Below are positions 16,725 to 26,610 of a stretch of 64,000 nt of DNA, in pieces. Origin of the DNA: Corynebacterium renale (GTDB taxonomy: Bacteria; Actinomycetota; Actinomycetes; Mycobacteriales; Mycobacteriaceae); the NCBI RefSeq assembly GCF_002563965.1, contig NZ_PDJF01000001.1, positions 124,001-188,000 on the forward strand, read 5' to 3'. The position numbers were made by a program, and so were the translations under genes. The stretch's first letter is position 1. Each line of letters begins with the position of its first letter. Below the pieces are notes generated by a model. That model was given only the letters and a program-made list of their open reading frames with translations, was not told the origin of the DNA and ran no database searches.

Positions 16725-17736
16725 GCGTCGCTACTACGACGAATCCGATGTCAAAATCCGCCCAGGCAAGGGGTCACGCCCGCGCACCAAGGACCGCCCC
16801 GCGCACAAGGACGCGCTGTTCGGCATGGTCGTCACAAAAGATAGGGGCCGCTGGGGCGTGGTCTTGGACCGCGACGACGCAGCCCTCGGTAATGAGGCCC
16901 CCGCAATAGTCTGCATGCGCGCCCGCGAATTGGGCCGCACCCCCATTGAGGTCGGGGACAGGGTGGGCGTCGTTGGCGACACTTCCGGGCGCAAGGATAC
17001 GTTGGCACGCATCGTGAAGCTGGAAGAGCGGACCTCTGTGCTACGCCGCACCGCCGATGACACCGACCCCTACGAGCGCATCGTGGTAGCGAATGCGGAG
17101 ATTCTGCTCATCGTGTCCGCAGTCGCCGATCCCCCACCGCGCGCCGGGTTCGTTGAGCGTTCGCTCATCGCCGCATTTGTAGGCAATGTCAAGCCCGTTA
17201 TCGCGCTGACCAAGACGGATCTCGCCGATCCGACTGAATTCGCCGCCGAATTCGCCGACCTGGACGTTCCCGTGGTCACCTGCGGGGTCGACGACGACCT
17301 CACCCAACTGCATTCGCTTATCGACGGCCACGTCTCCGCCCTCGTCGGACATTCCGGAGTAGGCAAGTCAACCCTGGTCAACCGCCTGGTGCCCGACGCA
17401 GACCGCGAAACGGGCGAAGTCTCTGAGGTAGGTAAGGGCCGGCATACGTCAACGCAGTCGGTGGCCCTGCGCCTGCCCGGCGAAAACGGAGGCTGGATCG
17501 TGGATACCCCCGGAATCCGTTCTTTCGGGTTGGCGCATGTGGATGCCGACCAGGTCATCGGCGTTTTCGATGACCTCGCCGAGGCGGTTCAGGACTGTCC
17601 GCGTGGGTGCACACACTTAGGCCCGCCGGCGGATCCGGAGTGTGGTTTGGACAACCTTGAGGGGGCCTCAGCGCGGCGGGCGGAAGCTGTGCGCAGTTTG
17701 CTTAAAGCGTTGCGCACGAATGTGGACTGGGCTTAG
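16717..17736 (+). CDS. rsgA: Ribosome small-subunit-dependent GTPase RsgA
   Basis: Circularly permuted GTPase that tests late 30S ribosome maturation. The 339-aa protein has an OB-fold N-terminus, then the permuted motifs TKTD (G4), GHSGVGKST (G1) and DTPG (G3), and a C-terminal zinc region ([16 protein letters not shown]). It starts at GTG 16717 inside the aroA end. The TAG stop shares bases with the TAA stop of the convergent gene (TTAG at 17733-17736). Length fits the family; the very basic N-terminus is typical for rRNA binding. Confidence 0.93.
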   Translation: MARRRYYDESDVKIRPGKGSRPRTKDRPAHKDALFGMVVTKDRGRWGVVLDRDDAALGNEAPAIVCMRARELGRTPIEVGDRVGVVGDTSGRKDTLARIVKLEERTSVLRRTADDTDPYERIVVANAEILLIVSAVADPPPRAGFVERSLIAAFVGNVKPVIALTKTDLADPTEFAAEFADLDVPVVTCGVDDDLTQLHSLIDGHVSALVGHSGVGKSTLVNRLVPDADRETGEVSEVGKGRHTSTQSVALRLPGENGGWIVDTPGIRSFGLAHVDADQVIGVFDDLAEAVQDCPRGCTHLGPPADPECGLDNLEGASARRAEAVRSLLKALRTNVDWA

Positions 17737-18239
17737 AGCAGCTCCACGAGGAACGGGAGTTCGGAGGGGTCGTACCAGGCCAGGAAGTTATCTTGAGCGT
17801 CGCCGACTGCCAGAGCTGCGTCTTCGTCGCCGAGTTCAGCGGCGTCGATCGCCTGGACAGCTTTAGCGGTTGCTTCTTCAGATTCCTCGACATCAATGTG
17901 GATGGCCGCTACCTTGTCCAGGGCAACCGTTGCGGGCTGCAGCGCCACGACGCCTTCGCCGTAGTCGAGGTTTGGGGTGACGGTGGAGTCGTCGACGTCT
18001 ACCGAGATGACCACGCGTCGGTGCGGGAATTTTTCCTCATCACCGATAGCCAGCAACCGCAACGACGCCTCCGAGGCAAGGTCGAAGGCGATCTCTTCGA
18101 ATTCTTCCTCCTCGCCGAAATCAAAGAGGTCACGCAAACCATCAGTGACCGTGAAACCCCAGCCAGAACGTGCTGTGATTTCTTGGTTTTCTTCCAGGTC
18201 GCGCAGCATGGAGAAGGTTGCTGGCAGGTATACGCGCAT
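17733..18239 (-). CDS. Conserved actinobacterial protein (DUF6912-like)
   Basis: Acidic 168-aa cytoplasmic protein beginning MRVYLPATFSML, an N-terminus typical of a conserved actinobacterial family I believe is DUF6912. The middle is rich in Glu/Asp (DFGEEEEFEEIAFD) and the C-terminus carries [15 protein letters not shown]. No catalytic motif is recognisable. It lies 2 bases downstream of the HAD hydrolase gene, so both are probably one transcript, and it converges on rsgA with a 4-base overlap at the stop codons. Family name from memory; function unknown. Confidence 0.65.
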   Translation of the reverse strand: MRVYLPATFSMLRDLEENQEITARSGWGFTVTDGLRDLFDFGEEEEFEEIAFDLASEASLRLLAIGDEEKFPHRRVVISVDVDDSTVTPNLDYGEGVVALQPATVALDKVAAIHIDVEESEEATAKAVQAIDAAELGDEDAALAVGDAQDNFLAWYDPSELPFLVELL

Positions 18240-18241
18240 AC

Positions 18242-18652
18242 TTAGAACTCACCCTCAATATCGAATAGGTTCACAATCTCAACGACGGTGCGGTCGAAGT
18301 TGGAGAACAGCACGCCCACCAGGCCACTTTCGACGGCCGCGCGAACGTTGAGCACGTTGTCGTCGACAAGCACGCAATCGTTCATGGGTAGTTCTAGTGC
18401 GTTGGCCGCTGCTTCGAAGGCTGCTTCTTCGGGCTTCTCGGCACCGATTTCGCCGGAGAGGAGTACGGCGTCAACGATTCCGCGGTATTCCCATTCGCGG
18501 ATTGGTTCTGCCGCCGGGCCGCCTGGATCGTTAGACAGGATGGCGGTTCCCACACCGTTTTCACGGGCGGCAGCAAATAGGGTGCGCCACCGCTTCTGGT
18601 CTTCCTCCGTGCCGTCGAGCACGCCTACATAATCCACGATTAATCCGCGCAT
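18242..18652 (-). CDS. HAD-superfamily hydrolase-like protein
   Basis: Small haloacid-dehalogenase-fold protein of 136 aa. I chose ATG at 18650-18652, which follows AGGAAGGGA, giving MRGLIVDYVGVLDG. Motif I therefore reads DYVGVLDG rather than DxDxT; the first Asp (nucleophile) is present and the second is replaced. Motif II (ILSNDPGG, Ser/Asn) and motif IV (CVLVDDNVLNV, acidic pair) are present, and the LLSGEIGAEKPE segment carries the motif III Lys. Substrate unknown. Paired with the DUF6912-like gene downstream. Confidence 0.75.
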   Translation of the reverse strand: MRGLIVDYVGVLDGTEEDQKRWRTLFAAARENGVGTAILSNDPGGPAAEPIREWEYRGIVDAVLLSGEIGAEKPEEAAFEAAANALELPMNDCVLVDDNVLNVRAAVESGLVGVLFSNFDRTVVEIVNLFDIEGEF

Positions 18653-18771
18653 ACAGTCCCTTCCTACGTTGTGGGGCCTTAAGAAGGCCCGATTCATCTC
18701 CGTCGAGTTATAGGCCATGATACCGTTTAGGTTCCTACACCTGCCTGGCGGATACGTCAGGAGATTCTGCT

Positions 18772-19203
18772 GTGCCCATTTCGCAGTCTGTGCAGCGCGG
18801 TTCGCGGCTGCGCCCTATCCCCGGTTTGGTGCTCTTATCGACGCTCGACGTCGCCCCACCTCCCCGCCCAGCTGAATCCGAACCTGAGGCCGTGGACCCG
18901 GCCATCGTGGCGCTGGTACGCGCCCGCTGTCAGGTGGTCTTTGAGGTTTTGATTCGCTCCCGCCCGAATAGTCTTATCCACTGGCCGACATATAGTCCTT
19001 TTATCAATAAAATGCTGCGAAATACTCGGCTACGCCACCCGGCGGGGAAGGCTGTGGAGATCACGCATCTGGACCCCGACGTATCGACAAAGTACGACAT
19101 CCGTTTTGTTAACTTTCACGGGATTGTCCGAACGGGGGGTCATGCCTATGCCTTCGTCGGCAAAGTTGTGGGTAAAACTCTGGTAGAACTACAGATAATT
19201 TGA
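18772..19203 (+). CDS. Rv3235-family protein
   Basis: Protein of 143 aa from GTG at 18772 with AGGAG upstream. A proline-rich N-terminal third is followed by VDPAIVALVRARCQVVFEVL and a C-terminal strand-rich part ending in YAFVGKVVGKTLVELQII. The layout and the position upstream of the secA region match the uncharacterised Rv3235 family, and in other genomes the C-terminal part resembles a small alpha/beta fold. The second half is noticeably more A+T-rich than its neighbours. The stop falls within an inverted repeat (19201-19256). Function unknown. Confidence 0.6.
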   Translation: MPISQSVQRGSRLRPIPGLVLLSTLDVAPPPRPAESEPEAVDPAIVALVRARCQVVFEVLIRSRPNSLIHWPTYSPFINKMLRNTRLRHPAGKAVEITHLDPDVSTKYDIRFVNFHGIVRTGGHAYAFVGKVVGKTLVELQII

Positions 19204-19256
19204 CCTGCCCAATTCCTAATTACGCAACATTAATGTTTCCATATTATCGCAGGTCA
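19201..19256. repeat. Inverted repeat enclosing a 12-bp palindrome upstream of lutA
   Basis: TGACCTGC (19201-19208) and its complement (19249-19256) flank 40 bases that contain the perfect palindrome AACATTAATGTT (19226-19237). It could be a terminator of the preceding gene or an operator for a lactate-responsive regulator; I cannot match it to the LldR consensus. Confidence 0.4.
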
Positions 19257-19293
19257 GCGCGATATTTAAATAGTAAATAACACCATATTCCAC

Positions 19294-19299
19294 TAGACT
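19294..19299 (+). promoter_or_regulatory. -10 element of the lutABC promoter
   Basis: TAGACT in a strongly A+T-rich region, about 33 bases before the lutA ATG, leaving a short leader that includes the ribosome site TAGGAGAG. No good -35 is seen, which suggests an activator or a weak -35. Confidence 0.5.
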
Positions 19300-19331
19300 G
19301 GGTAACTGTTATCACAACTCTAGGAGAGCAT

Positions 19332-20117
19332 ATGCGTATTGCATTATTTACAACCTGCATCGGCGACGCACTCTTCCCTGACGCCCACAAAGCCACTGCG
19401 CTCCTTCTGACGCGCCTTGGACATGAGGTCGTTTTCCCTGAGGGGCAGACTTGCTGCGGCCAGATGCACATCAACACCGGATACCAGCGCGAAACTGTAC
19501 CAATCATTGAATCGTACGTGGATGCATTTAATGATCCATCGATTGATTACGTCGTCGCACCGTCCGGTTCCTGCGCCGGCGCTGTCCGCGAACAGCACGA
19601 GCGCATCGCCGACCGTTACGGATCCAAGGCCCTAGCCACCGGCGCCAAGGAAACTGCGAATAAGACTTTGGAACTGACCGAGTTCCTGTGCGACGTCGAA
19701 CAGCGCACAGACCTTGGCGCGTGGTTCCCCCACAAAGTCACTTACCACGCTTCCTGCCACTCCCTGCGTTTCATTAAATTAGGCGACCGCCCATACGAAT
19801 TGCTGCGCAACGTCGAGGGGCTTGAGCTAGTAGAGCTACCGAACTCTGAAGAATGCTGTGGCTTCGGCGGCACATTCTCTATTAAGAACGCGGAAGTATC
19901 CGCTGCGATGGTCTCCGACAAGGTGACCAACATTCGCAGCACCGGCGCAGAATACGTCACCGCCGGCGACTCTTCCTGCCTGATGAACATCGCCGGCGCC
20001 CTATCGCGCCAGCGTACTGGTATCCGCGCCCTGCATATCGCTGAAATCTTGGCATCCACGAAGGAACACCCGTGGACCCCGGAAAAGGCTGCATACAAGC
20101 GAGAGGTCATGCTGTGA
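19332..20117 (+). CDS. lutA: LutA, L-lactate oxidation complex (Fe)-S protein
   Basis: Cysteine-rich subunit of the LutABC complex that oxidises L-lactate to pyruvate without a flavin-type LldD enzyme. The 261-aa protein has two CCG domains: TCCGQMHINTGY in the first half, with a partner Cys pair region, and HASCHSLRF plus ECCGFGGTF in the second, as in YkgE/LutA. ATG at 19332 follows TAGGAGAG. The TGA stop overlaps the lutB GTG by 4 bases. The operon is an addition relative to the mycobacterial gene order at this locus. Confidence 0.92.
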   Translation: MRIALFTTCIGDALFPDAHKATALLLTRLGHEVVFPEGQTCCGQMHINTGYQRETVPIIESYVDAFNDPSIDYVVAPSGSCAGAVREQHERIADRYGSKALATGAKETANKTLELTEFLCDVEQRTDLGAWFPHKVTYHASCHSLRFIKLGDRPYELLRNVEGLELVELPNSEECCGFGGTFSIKNAEVSAAMVSDKVTNIRSTGAEYVTAGDSSCLMNIAGALSRQRTGIRALHIAEILASTKEHPWTPEKAAYKREVML

Positions 20118-21652
20118 AAGTTTCACTCGGACAACCCACCCTGCCCCCACGGGCTTCCCAAGATCCCACGTACTCGCACCTGCGCGGTGACCGTGGCTTC
20201 ACCGCCGCGGCTCACGACGGCCTCGACAACGCTACGCAGCGTCGCAACCTCAAGCACGCGACAACGTCTATCCGCAACAAGCGTGCCCGCGTGGTGTCCG
20301 AAATGGACGACTGGGAGGATCTGCGCGCTGCTGGCTCTGCCCTAAAGCTCGATGTCGGAGCGCGCCTAGCTGACCTGCTGGAACAGTTCGAAGCAGCCGT
20401 GACGGCTCGCGGCGGTCACGTCCACTGGGCACGCGACGCCAAGGAAGCCAACCAGATTATTACCAAGCTCATCAAGGACACTGGTGAGACTGAGGTAGTC
20501 AAGATTAAGTCCATGGCTACCCAGGAAATCGCCCTCAACGAAGTCCTTGAGGCCGAAGGCATCCACGCCCAGGAAACCGACTTGGCCGAGCTGATCGTCC
20601 AGCTGGGCAAGGACAAGCCGTCCCACATTCTGGTGCCGGCTATTCACCGCAACCGCGCAGAGATCCGCGACATCTTCGTCCGCGAAATGCCTAATACCGA
20701 CGAGACCCTTCCGGCCAACCCACCAGAGTTGGCGGAAGCCTCGCGCTCCTTCCTGCGCCAGCAGTTCATGAAGGCCAAGGTTGCGATCTCGGGCGTGAAC
20801 TTCGGTGTCGCCGAGACCGGTACGGTCTCCATCGTCGAATCTGAAGGCAACGGCCGCATGTGCCTGACCCTGCCAGAGACGTTGATTTCCGTGATGGGTA
20901 TCGAAAAACTGGTTCCAACCTTCCAAGACCTGGAAGTTTTCCTCCAGCTACTGCCGCGTTCCTCCACCGCCGAACGCATGAACCCGTACACCTCCATCTG
21001 GACCGGTGTCACGGAGGACGACGGCCCACAGAACTTCCACATCGTGCTCCTTGACAACGGACGCACCGCAGCATTGGCCAACCCGATTGGCCGCGAGGCA
21101 CTCAAGTGCATCCGCTGCTCCGCTTGTCTGAACGTATGCCCCGTCTACGAGCGCGCCGGCGGCCACGCCTACGGCTCGGTCTACCCAGGCCCGATTGGCG
21201 CCATCTTGACCCCGCAGCTGACTGGTATTGACAGCAAGGATGACCCATCCGCTTCCCTACCGTACGCATCCTCTCTCTGTGGTCGTTGCGACTCGGTCTG
21301 CCCCGTGAAGATTCCGATCACCGACATTCTCCTGGAGATGCGCCACCAGAAGGTCGAGACCGACAAGCCCAAGATCGAGGGCACTCTCATGGGTGCTGCT
21401 CAGGTGGCGTGGGGCAAGCCGAAACTGTGGGACTTTGCGATGAACTGGGTATGGATGGCCCGTATCCTCGGCGGCCGTAACCACATCATGACGAGCCTGC
21501 CATTCATCTTCGCTGGCTGGTCCGATGTCCGCGATACCGCTGTTCCACCGAAGAAGTCGTTCCGCCAGTGGTGGGAGACCGACGAGGCCAAGGAACTCCT
21601 CGAGCAAGCTCGCCGCGAAGGCATGCCAAACGACGCTGGGAAGGATAAGTAA
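20114..21652 (+). CDS. lutB: LutB, iron-sulfur cluster-binding lactate utilization protein
   Basis: Electron-transfer subunit of the L-lactate oxidation complex. The 512-aa protein has a LUD domain (about 60-290; FGVAETGTVSIVESEGNGR) followed by a ferredoxin-like segment with CIRCSACLNVCPVY and CGRCDSVCPVKIP, which supports two 4Fe-4S clusters, and a C-terminal helical domain. The start was set at GTG 20114, inside the lutA stop; the open frame extends to 20072 but that part lies within lutA. Its stop abuts the lutC ATG with no gap. Confidence 0.92.
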   Translation: MKVSLGQPTLPPRASQDPTYSHLRGDRGFTAAAHDGLDNATQRRNLKHATTSIRNKRARVVSEMDDWEDLRAAGSALKLDVGARLADLLEQFEAAVTARGGHVHWARDAKEANQIITKLIKDTGETEVVKIKSMATQEIALNEVLEAEGIHAQETDLAELIVQLGKDKPSHILVPAIHRNRAEIRDIFVREMPNTDETLPANPPELAEASRSFLRQQFMKAKVAISGVNFGVAETGTVSIVESEGNGRMCLTLPETLISVMGIEKLVPTFQDLEVFLQLLPRSSTAERMNPYTSIWTGVTEDDGPQNFHIVLLDNGRTAALANPIGREALKCIRCSACLNVCPVYERAGGHAYGSVYPGPIGAILTPQLTGIDSKDDPSASLPYASSLCGRCDSVCPVKIPITDILLEMRHQKVETDKPKIEGTLMGAAQVAWGKPKLWDFAMNWVWMARILGGRNHIMTSLPFIFAGWSDVRDTAVPPKKSFRQWWETDEAKELLEQARREGMPNDAGKDK

Positions 21653-22282
21653 ATGAGCGCAAAAGCTGAAATCCTGAGCCGCATCCGCAATGCGGAGAAG
21701 CTCGCTGGCGTCCCAGCAGAGCCGCGCGAGATTCCACGCAACTACAAGCGCAGCTCTGATATGAGCCGCGATGATCTGCGGGAACTTCTCATTGACCGCC
21801 TCGTGGACTACAAGGCTGACGTCGTCCGCACCACCACCGACGAGGTCCCAGCCAAGCTGGCAGAAGTCCTCGCTGACCGCGGTGCGAAAACCGTCGTGTA
21901 CGCACCCGGCCTCGATAGCGAATTGCTTTCCGACGCCGACGTTACTGCAACGGCAGACGACGTGAAGTCCGACCCGCGTGCACTGAATTCCGTGGACGCA
22001 GTGCTGACCGCTTCCACCGTATCCTGCGCACAAACCGGCACCATCTGCCTGCAAGCGGGCGCTAAAGATGGCCGCCGCGCCCTCACCCTGGTCCCTGACC
22101 GTCACATCGTCTTAGTCCACATGGACACCGTCGTGTACGGCATCCCAGAGACCGTTTCTCGCCTCTCCCCCGACACCCCGATTACCTGGATCTCCGGCCC
22201 CTCCGCAACATCCGACATCGAGTTGGAACGCGTCGAAGGTGTCCACGGTCCACGAGACCTCATCGTCTTCGTGATCGACTAA
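21653..22282 (+). CDS. lutC: LutC, lactate utilization LUD-domain protein
   Basis: Third subunit of the lactate oxidation complex. The 209-aa protein is a stand-alone LUD domain with the family signature VDAVLTASTVSCAQTGTICLQAG and the C-terminal GPSATSDIELERVEGVHGP, conserved across LutC/YkgG. It starts immediately after the lutB stop (TAAATG). The operon ends in a strong terminator at 22297-22337. No dedicated lactate permease or regulator gene is adjacent. Confidence 0.92.
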   Translation: MSAKAEILSRIRNAEKLAGVPAEPREIPRNYKRSSDMSRDDLRELLIDRLVDYKADVVRTTTDEVPAKLAEVLADRGAKTVVYAPGLDSELLSDADVTATADDVKSDPRALNSVDAVLTASTVSCAQTGTICLQAGAKDGRRALTLVPDRHIVLVHMDTVVYGIPETVSRLSPDTPITWISGPSATSDIELERVEGVHGPRDLIVFVID

Positions 22283-22296
22283 CTAACATCCAGAGT

Positions 22297-22337
22297 CTGC
22301 CCCACTAGGTTTCCCGTTCCTGGTGGGGCAGTTTTTT
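22297..22337 (+). terminator. Intrinsic terminator of lutABC
   Basis: Stem of 13 bp with one mismatch (22297-22309 with 22319-22331), then six Ts. Plus-strand polarity; it stands back-to-back with the secA terminator. Confidence 0.92.
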
Positions 22338-22342
22338 GCATG

Positions 22343-22367
22343 AAAAAAGCCCAGCGCATGCTGGGCT
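22343..22367 (-). terminator. Intrinsic terminator of secA
   Basis: AGCCCAGC at 22348-22355 pairs with 22360-22367; on the minus strand six Ts follow the stem. Minus-strand polarity. Confidence 0.9.
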
Positions 22368-22380
22368 GTTCTCGCGGCTT

Positions 22381-24924
22381 TTAGACGGTCACCGTAGTGT
22401 CCTCATCCTTTGGCTCAAACTGCGGGCGCAGGAGGAACAGTTGGCGAACCGTTTCTTCCTTGATCGCATCATTCATAGCCAAGAACATGTCGCCACCTTC
22501 CTTCTGGTACTCAACCAGAGGATCACGCTGTGCCATCGCACGCAGGCCGATACCCTCCTTGAGGTAATCCATCTCGTAGAGGTGTTCACGCCACTTCTGG
22601 TCAATGACCGGCAGGATAATCATGCGCTCGATGTTGCGCATCTGCTGCTCGCCACCGATTGCGGCAACGTTTTCTTCCAGACGATCGTATTCGCGGTGGG
22701 CGTCGACAAGTACTGCTGCCTTGAGGTCCTCGGCGGTGAGTTCGCCTGGTTGGCCGTACTCGGAGCCGTCGATAAGCTCCTGGGCACTGAAGGTCGGGCC
22801 GTACAGTGCGTCGAGCGCGTGCCAGAGGGTATCCAGGTCCCAGTCCTCCACGTAGCCTTCGGCGGTGGCGCCGTCGACGTAGGCGGAGATGGTGTCGTCG
22901 ATCATGGTCTGAATGTTCTCGCCGATGTCCTCGGATTCGAGGATGTGGTTGCGCTCGCGGTAGATGACCTTGCGCTGTTCGTTGAGAACTTCGTCGTACT
23001 TGAGCACGTTCTTACGCATCTCAAAGTTCTGGTTCTCCACCTGCGCCTGCGCACCCTTGATGGAGTTGCTGACCATCTTCGCCTCGATGGGGACGTCGTC
23101 GGGGACGTTGAGGCGGTTCATCATGTTCTCCATGGACTGACCGACGAACCGCACCATGAGGTCGTCGCGCATGGATAGGTAGAAGCGGGTCTCGCCTGGG
23201 TCACCCTGGCGGCCGGAACGGCCACGCAGCTGGTTATCGATACGACGGGACTCGTGGCGCTCTGTACCCAGGACGTACAGGCCGCCGTTTTCACGGACCT
23301 CGTCACCACGGCGCTCACACTTTTCCTTGAACGCAGGCAGCTCTGCCTCCCACGCTTCCTGGTATTCTTCAGCGTTTTCCACGGGGTCCAGGCCACGCTC
23401 ACGCAGGCGAATATCCAGCAAGATGTCGGGGTTACCGCCGAGTACGATGTCCGTACCACGACCAGCCATGTTGGTTGCAACAGTCACCTGGCCTGGCAAA
23501 CCTGCCTGTGCGATGATCTCCGCTTCTTGCTCGTGGTACTTCGCGTTGAGCACGTTGTGCTTGATGCCACGGCGCTGCAGCAGCTGGGATAGGTATTCGG
23601 AACGTTCCACCGAGGTGGTACCCACCAGCACGGGCTGGCCGGCAGCCTGGCGCTCGGCGATGTCGTCGGCAACTGCGGCGAACTTTGCTTCCTGGGTCTT
23701 GTAAATACGGTCCGAGTGGTCCACACGCTGGTTCGGGCGGTTCGGCGGGATCGGAACAACGTTGACCTTGTAAATCTGGTGCAGCTCGGCTGCCTCGGTC
23801 TCCGCCGTACCGGTCATGCCGGCCAGCTTGTCGTACAGACGGAAGTAGTTCTGCAGCGTCACCGTTGCAAGGGTCTGGTTTTCATTCTTGATCTCCACGC
23901 CCTCTTTAGCCTCGATGGCCTGGTGCATGCCCTCGTTGTAACGACGGCCCGCCAAAACACGGCCGGTGAAGGAGTCCACGATGAGCACCTCACCGTTTCG
24001 CACGATGTAGTCCTTATCGCGCTCAAAGAGTTCCTTCGCCTTTAGCGCGTTGTTCAGGTAGCTGACCAACTGCGAGTTCTGTGGCGCATACAGGTTGTCG
24101 ATACCCAGCTGGTCCTCCACGAACTCGACGCCCTGCTCGAGCACGCCGACGGTGCGCTTACGCTGGTCAACCTCGTAGTGAATACCCTCGCGCATGCGTG
24201 GCGCCAACTGGGCAAACACGTTGTAGAACTGGGAGGAACCGTCCACCGGGCCAGAGATGATCAGTGGGGTACGTGCTTCGTCGATAAGAATCGAGTCCAC
24301 CTCATCCACGATGGCGTAGTGGTGGCCACGCTGCACCTTGTCATTCAGGCTGCGGACCATGTTATCGCGCAGGTAGTCAAAGCCAAGTTCATTGTTCGTG
24401 CCGTACGTGATGTCGCACGCATACGCCTGCTTGCGTTCTGCGGGGCGCATCTCCGAAAGAATCGTGCCCACAGTTAGGCCCATCCACCGGTGCACACGGC
24501 CCATCCAGTCGCCGTCACGCTTAGCCAAGTAATCGTTCACCGTGACCACGTGCACGCCCTTGCCCTCAAGCGCGTTGAGGTAAACCGGCAACGCGGACGT
24601 CAGTGTCTTACCTTCACCGGTGCGCATCTCGGCAACGTCGCCAAAGTGCAAGGTCGCGCCGCCCATAATCTGGACTGGGTACGGTTTCTGGCCCAGCACG
24701 CGCCACGATGCCTCGCGGATCACTGCAAAGGCTTCCAACAGGATGTCATCCAAGGTTTCGCCGTCAGCGAGACGCTTCTTAAACTCATCCGTCTTAGCCT
24801 TGAGCTCATCGTCTGAGAGCTTTTCGATCTCAGGTTCGAGGTCGCATACCTGGTCAGCAATCTTCTTCAGACGCTTAACAGTACGGCCTTCGCCGGCGCG
24901 GAGCAGCTTGGAAAGTCCAAACAC
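22381..24924 (-). CDS. secA: Preprotein translocase ATPase SecA (SecA1)
   Basis: Motor that drives unfolded preproteins through SecYEG. The 847-aa protein shows Walker [29 protein letters not shown], the IGTTSVE-like [20 protein letters not shown], the [17 protein letters not shown] motif, and the helical wing/scaffold. The C-terminus ends [12 protein letters not shown] and lacks the zinc-binding SEC-C tail, which I understand is usual for actinobacterial SecA1. GTG start at 24922-24924 with AAGGAA upstream. The position between lutC and hpf corresponds to secA1 next to Rv3241c. Confidence 0.96.
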   Translation of the reverse strand: MFGLSKLLRAGEGRTVKRLKKIADQVCDLEPEIEKLSDDELKAKTDEFKKRLADGETLDDILLEAFAVIREASWRVLGQKPYPVQIMGGATLHFGDVAEMRTGEGKTLTSALPVYLNALEGKGVHVVTVNDYLAKRDGDWMGRVHRWMGLTVGTILSEMRPAERKQAYACDITYGTNNELGFDYLRDNMVRSLNDKVQRGHHYAIVDEVDSILIDEARTPLIISGPVDGSSQFYNVFAQLAPRMREGIHYEVDQRKRTVGVLEQGVEFVEDQLGIDNLYAPQNSQLVSYLNNALKAKELFERDKDYIVRNGEVLIVDSFTGRVLAGRRYNEGMHQAIEAKEGVEIKNENQTLATVTLQNYFRLYDKLAGMTGTAETEAAELHQIYKVNVVPIPPNRPNQRVDHSDRIYKTQEAKFAAVADDIAERQAAGQPVLVGTTSVERSEYLSQLLQRRGIKHNVLNAKYHEQEAEIIAQAGLPGQVTVATNMAGRGTDIVLGGNPDILLDIRLRERGLDPVENAEEYQEAWEAELPAFKEKCERRGDEVRENGGLYVLGTERHESRRIDNQLRGRSGRQGDPGETRFYLSMRDDLMVRFVGQSMENMMNRLNVPDDVPIEAKMVSNSIKGAQAQVENQNFEMRKNVLKYDEVLNEQRKVIYRERNHILESEDIGENIQTMIDDTISAYVDGATAEGYVEDWDLDTLWHALDALYGPTFSAQELIDGSEYGQPGELTAEDLKAAVLVDAHREYDRLEENVAAIGGEQQMRNIERMIILPVIDQKWREHLYEMDYLKEGIGLRAMAQRDPLVEYQKEGGDMFLAMNDAIKEETVRQLFLLRPQFEPKDEDTTVTV

Positions 24925-25080
24925 GTTGCAGGTTCCTTACGGTTTACATATCGCTGCCAGGCCCGGCCGGCACCCTTCAGGCGCCACGGCGAAACCTGGA
25001 CAATTACCAATTGAATAATCTTAGTCAGACTACGCTGTACTTACCATTTAGCCCAACTGGGAATATGCTGAAAGCACGAA

Positions 25081-25118
25081 ACCGCTAGCGCCCACGTGGC
25101 AGTGGGAACACTAGCGGT
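25081..25118 (-). terminator. Large hairpin downstream of hpf
   Basis: Outer 8-bp arms ACCGCTAG (25081-25088 with 25111-25118) enclose an inner CCCAC/GTGGG stem. On the minus strand it is followed only by TTTCG, so it is a weak intrinsic terminator or a structured 3' end. Confidence 0.6.
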
Positions 25119-25134
25119 AATCCGCATTAATGGT

Positions 25135-25803
25135 TTACTTTTCCTCTTCCTCAGCAAGAGAAATCAGACCGTAATCGTATGCGTGGCGGCGGTATACCAC
25201 AGATGGGCGGCCGGTCTCTTCATCAACGAAGAGATAGAAATCGTGGCCGACCAATTCCATCTCACTGAGCGCCTCATCCACGCTGATTGGAGTGGACGTG
25301 TGCTCCTTGCGGCGCACAATCTGGCCGGGACGAACGTCCTGGACCAAATCCTCGTAAGGATCAGCCTTCTGCTCGCCCTCTGCGCGCGCTGCCTCAGCCT
25401 CAGCAGCCAACTCAGCAGCAATCTCGCCGGTGGATTTCGGAGCACGGTGACCGGACTGGGCGATGGAACGACGAGCCTTCACCTTACGCAGGGAACGCTG
25501 CATCTTAGCCAGCGCAGTCTCCAGTGCAGCGTAGAAGCTGTCTTCCTTAGCTTCTGCACGGGCAATATGGCCACGGCCGGTAGCGGTGATCTGAATACGG
25601 TCAGACTCGTTTTCACGGCGTGGGTTGGGCTCATGCTGCAATTCCACGTGGAAGAAAGTGAGTGTAGGGTCAAGCTTTTCAATCTTGGCCAACTTGGTGT
25701 GGACGCGCTCTGCAAAGTGTTCCGGGATTTCAACATTGCGGCCGGTGATGGTCACCTGGGCGTCGGGGCTCAAGACTTCGGCGTTCTCAGCAGGATTGCT
25801 CAT
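25135..25803 (-). CDS. hpf: Ribosome hibernation-promoting factor, long form
   Basis: Binds the 30S decoding region and pairs ribosomes into inactive 100S dimers in stationary phase. I chose ATG 25801-25803 after AAGGGAG (222 aa) over an upstream in-frame start at 25821. The N-terminal HPF/YfiA domain (VTITGRNVEIPEHFAERV, then ALAKMQRSLRKVKARR) is followed by an Ala/Glu-rich linker and the C-terminal dimerisation domain (IVRRKEHTSTPISVDEAL...GHDFYLFVDEETG). This is the long form typical of actinobacteria. It lies upstream of secA but has its own terminator-like hairpin. Confidence 0.94.
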   Translation of the reverse strand: MSNPAENAEVLSPDAQVTITGRNVEIPEHFAERVHTKLAKIEKLDPTLTFFHVELQHEPNPRRENESDRIQITATGRGHIARAEAKEDSFYAALETALAKMQRSLRKVKARRSIAQSGHRAPKSTGEIAAELAAEAEAARAEGEQKADPYEDLVQDVRPGQIVRRKEHTSTPISVDEALSEMELVGHDFYLFVDEETGRPSVVYRRHAYDYGLISLAEEEEK

Positions 25804-25968
25804 CGTGCTTCTCCCTTTCACATAAGGACGGATAGGTCACAAACTGTCCAAGGCCACCACATAAGTTCGGGCTTTCAACTCAGGGATGTCCGCCTGTGCG
25901 ATAGCCTTTAGGAACTACAACCTATGTTACCCGCCACAACATTTTTACGTCCGGAAGATTCCGCATTG

Positions 25969-26589
25969 TCAGGCATTTGCCAGCGTAACGGCAGCCTCGA
26001 CCTGCCAACCTGCCAATATTAATGCGCGGACAGTTGCTTGCAGCGTCGCTCCGGTGGTCACGATGTCGTCGAAAAGCACCGCAGAGACTGGCTGTGGCGG
26101 TGCCACAACTTCAACCGCGTGAGCCATGTTAAGCCTCCGCGCATGCACGCCAAGCCCGACCGAATCACGCACTCCCTGTCGGTGCCGAACCGCCTGCACG
26201 TACGGGACGCCACTAGCGGCGACGATCGCAGTCACATGATCCCCACCGCGGGCTCGGGCGTGCGCAACACTCGTCGGAGCAGGCACAACAACCAGCGATC
26301 TTCCAAGCTCACCGCGAGCTTGCAGGTACGCGACCGCGGCCCCAAAGACGGGACCGAGTGCCCGGCGCGCGGCCATGTTGCCTCGTTCTTTCATCGCCAC
26401 GATGAGCCGCTGGCGAATCTCCGAGTACGGCCCCATGCTGAACACGGGGACTCCCACGTCGGTCGTAGAGCTGATGAGGTGTGGAGGTTGGCGCACGTGG
26501 TCGAAGCAGTCACGGCAGAGTACCGCCCCGGCGGCACCGCATCCGGCACAGTAGCGCGGCACAATCAGGTCCGCCAGTTCATCCCACAT
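25969..26589 (-). CDS. comFC: ComF-family phosphoribosyltransferase-like protein
   Basis: ComF-like protein of 206 aa, linked to DNA uptake in competent bacteria but of unproven role in corynebacteria. An N-terminal zinc-ribbon-like cluster (CAGCGAAGAVLCRDC) is followed by a PRTase domain with the PRPP motif VLFDDIVTTGATLQA. Four zinc-ligand cysteines are intact. ATG at 26587-26589 lies 21 bases after the lpqB stop with GGGGGA upstream, so it is probably the last gene of the mtrAB-lpqB transcript. Confidence 0.88.
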   Translation of the reverse strand: MWDELADLIVPRYCAGCGAAGAVLCRDCFDHVRQPPHLISSTTDVGVPVFSMGPYSEIRQRLIVAMKERGNMAARRALGPVFGAAVAYLQARGELGRSLVVVPAPTSVAHARARGGDHVTAIVAASGVPYVQAVRHRQGVRDSVGLGVHARRLNMAHAVEVVAPPQPVSAVLFDDIVTTGATLQATVRALILAGWQVEAAVTLANA

Positions 26590-26610
26590 CTAGTCCCCCG
26601 TTCCCCGCTG

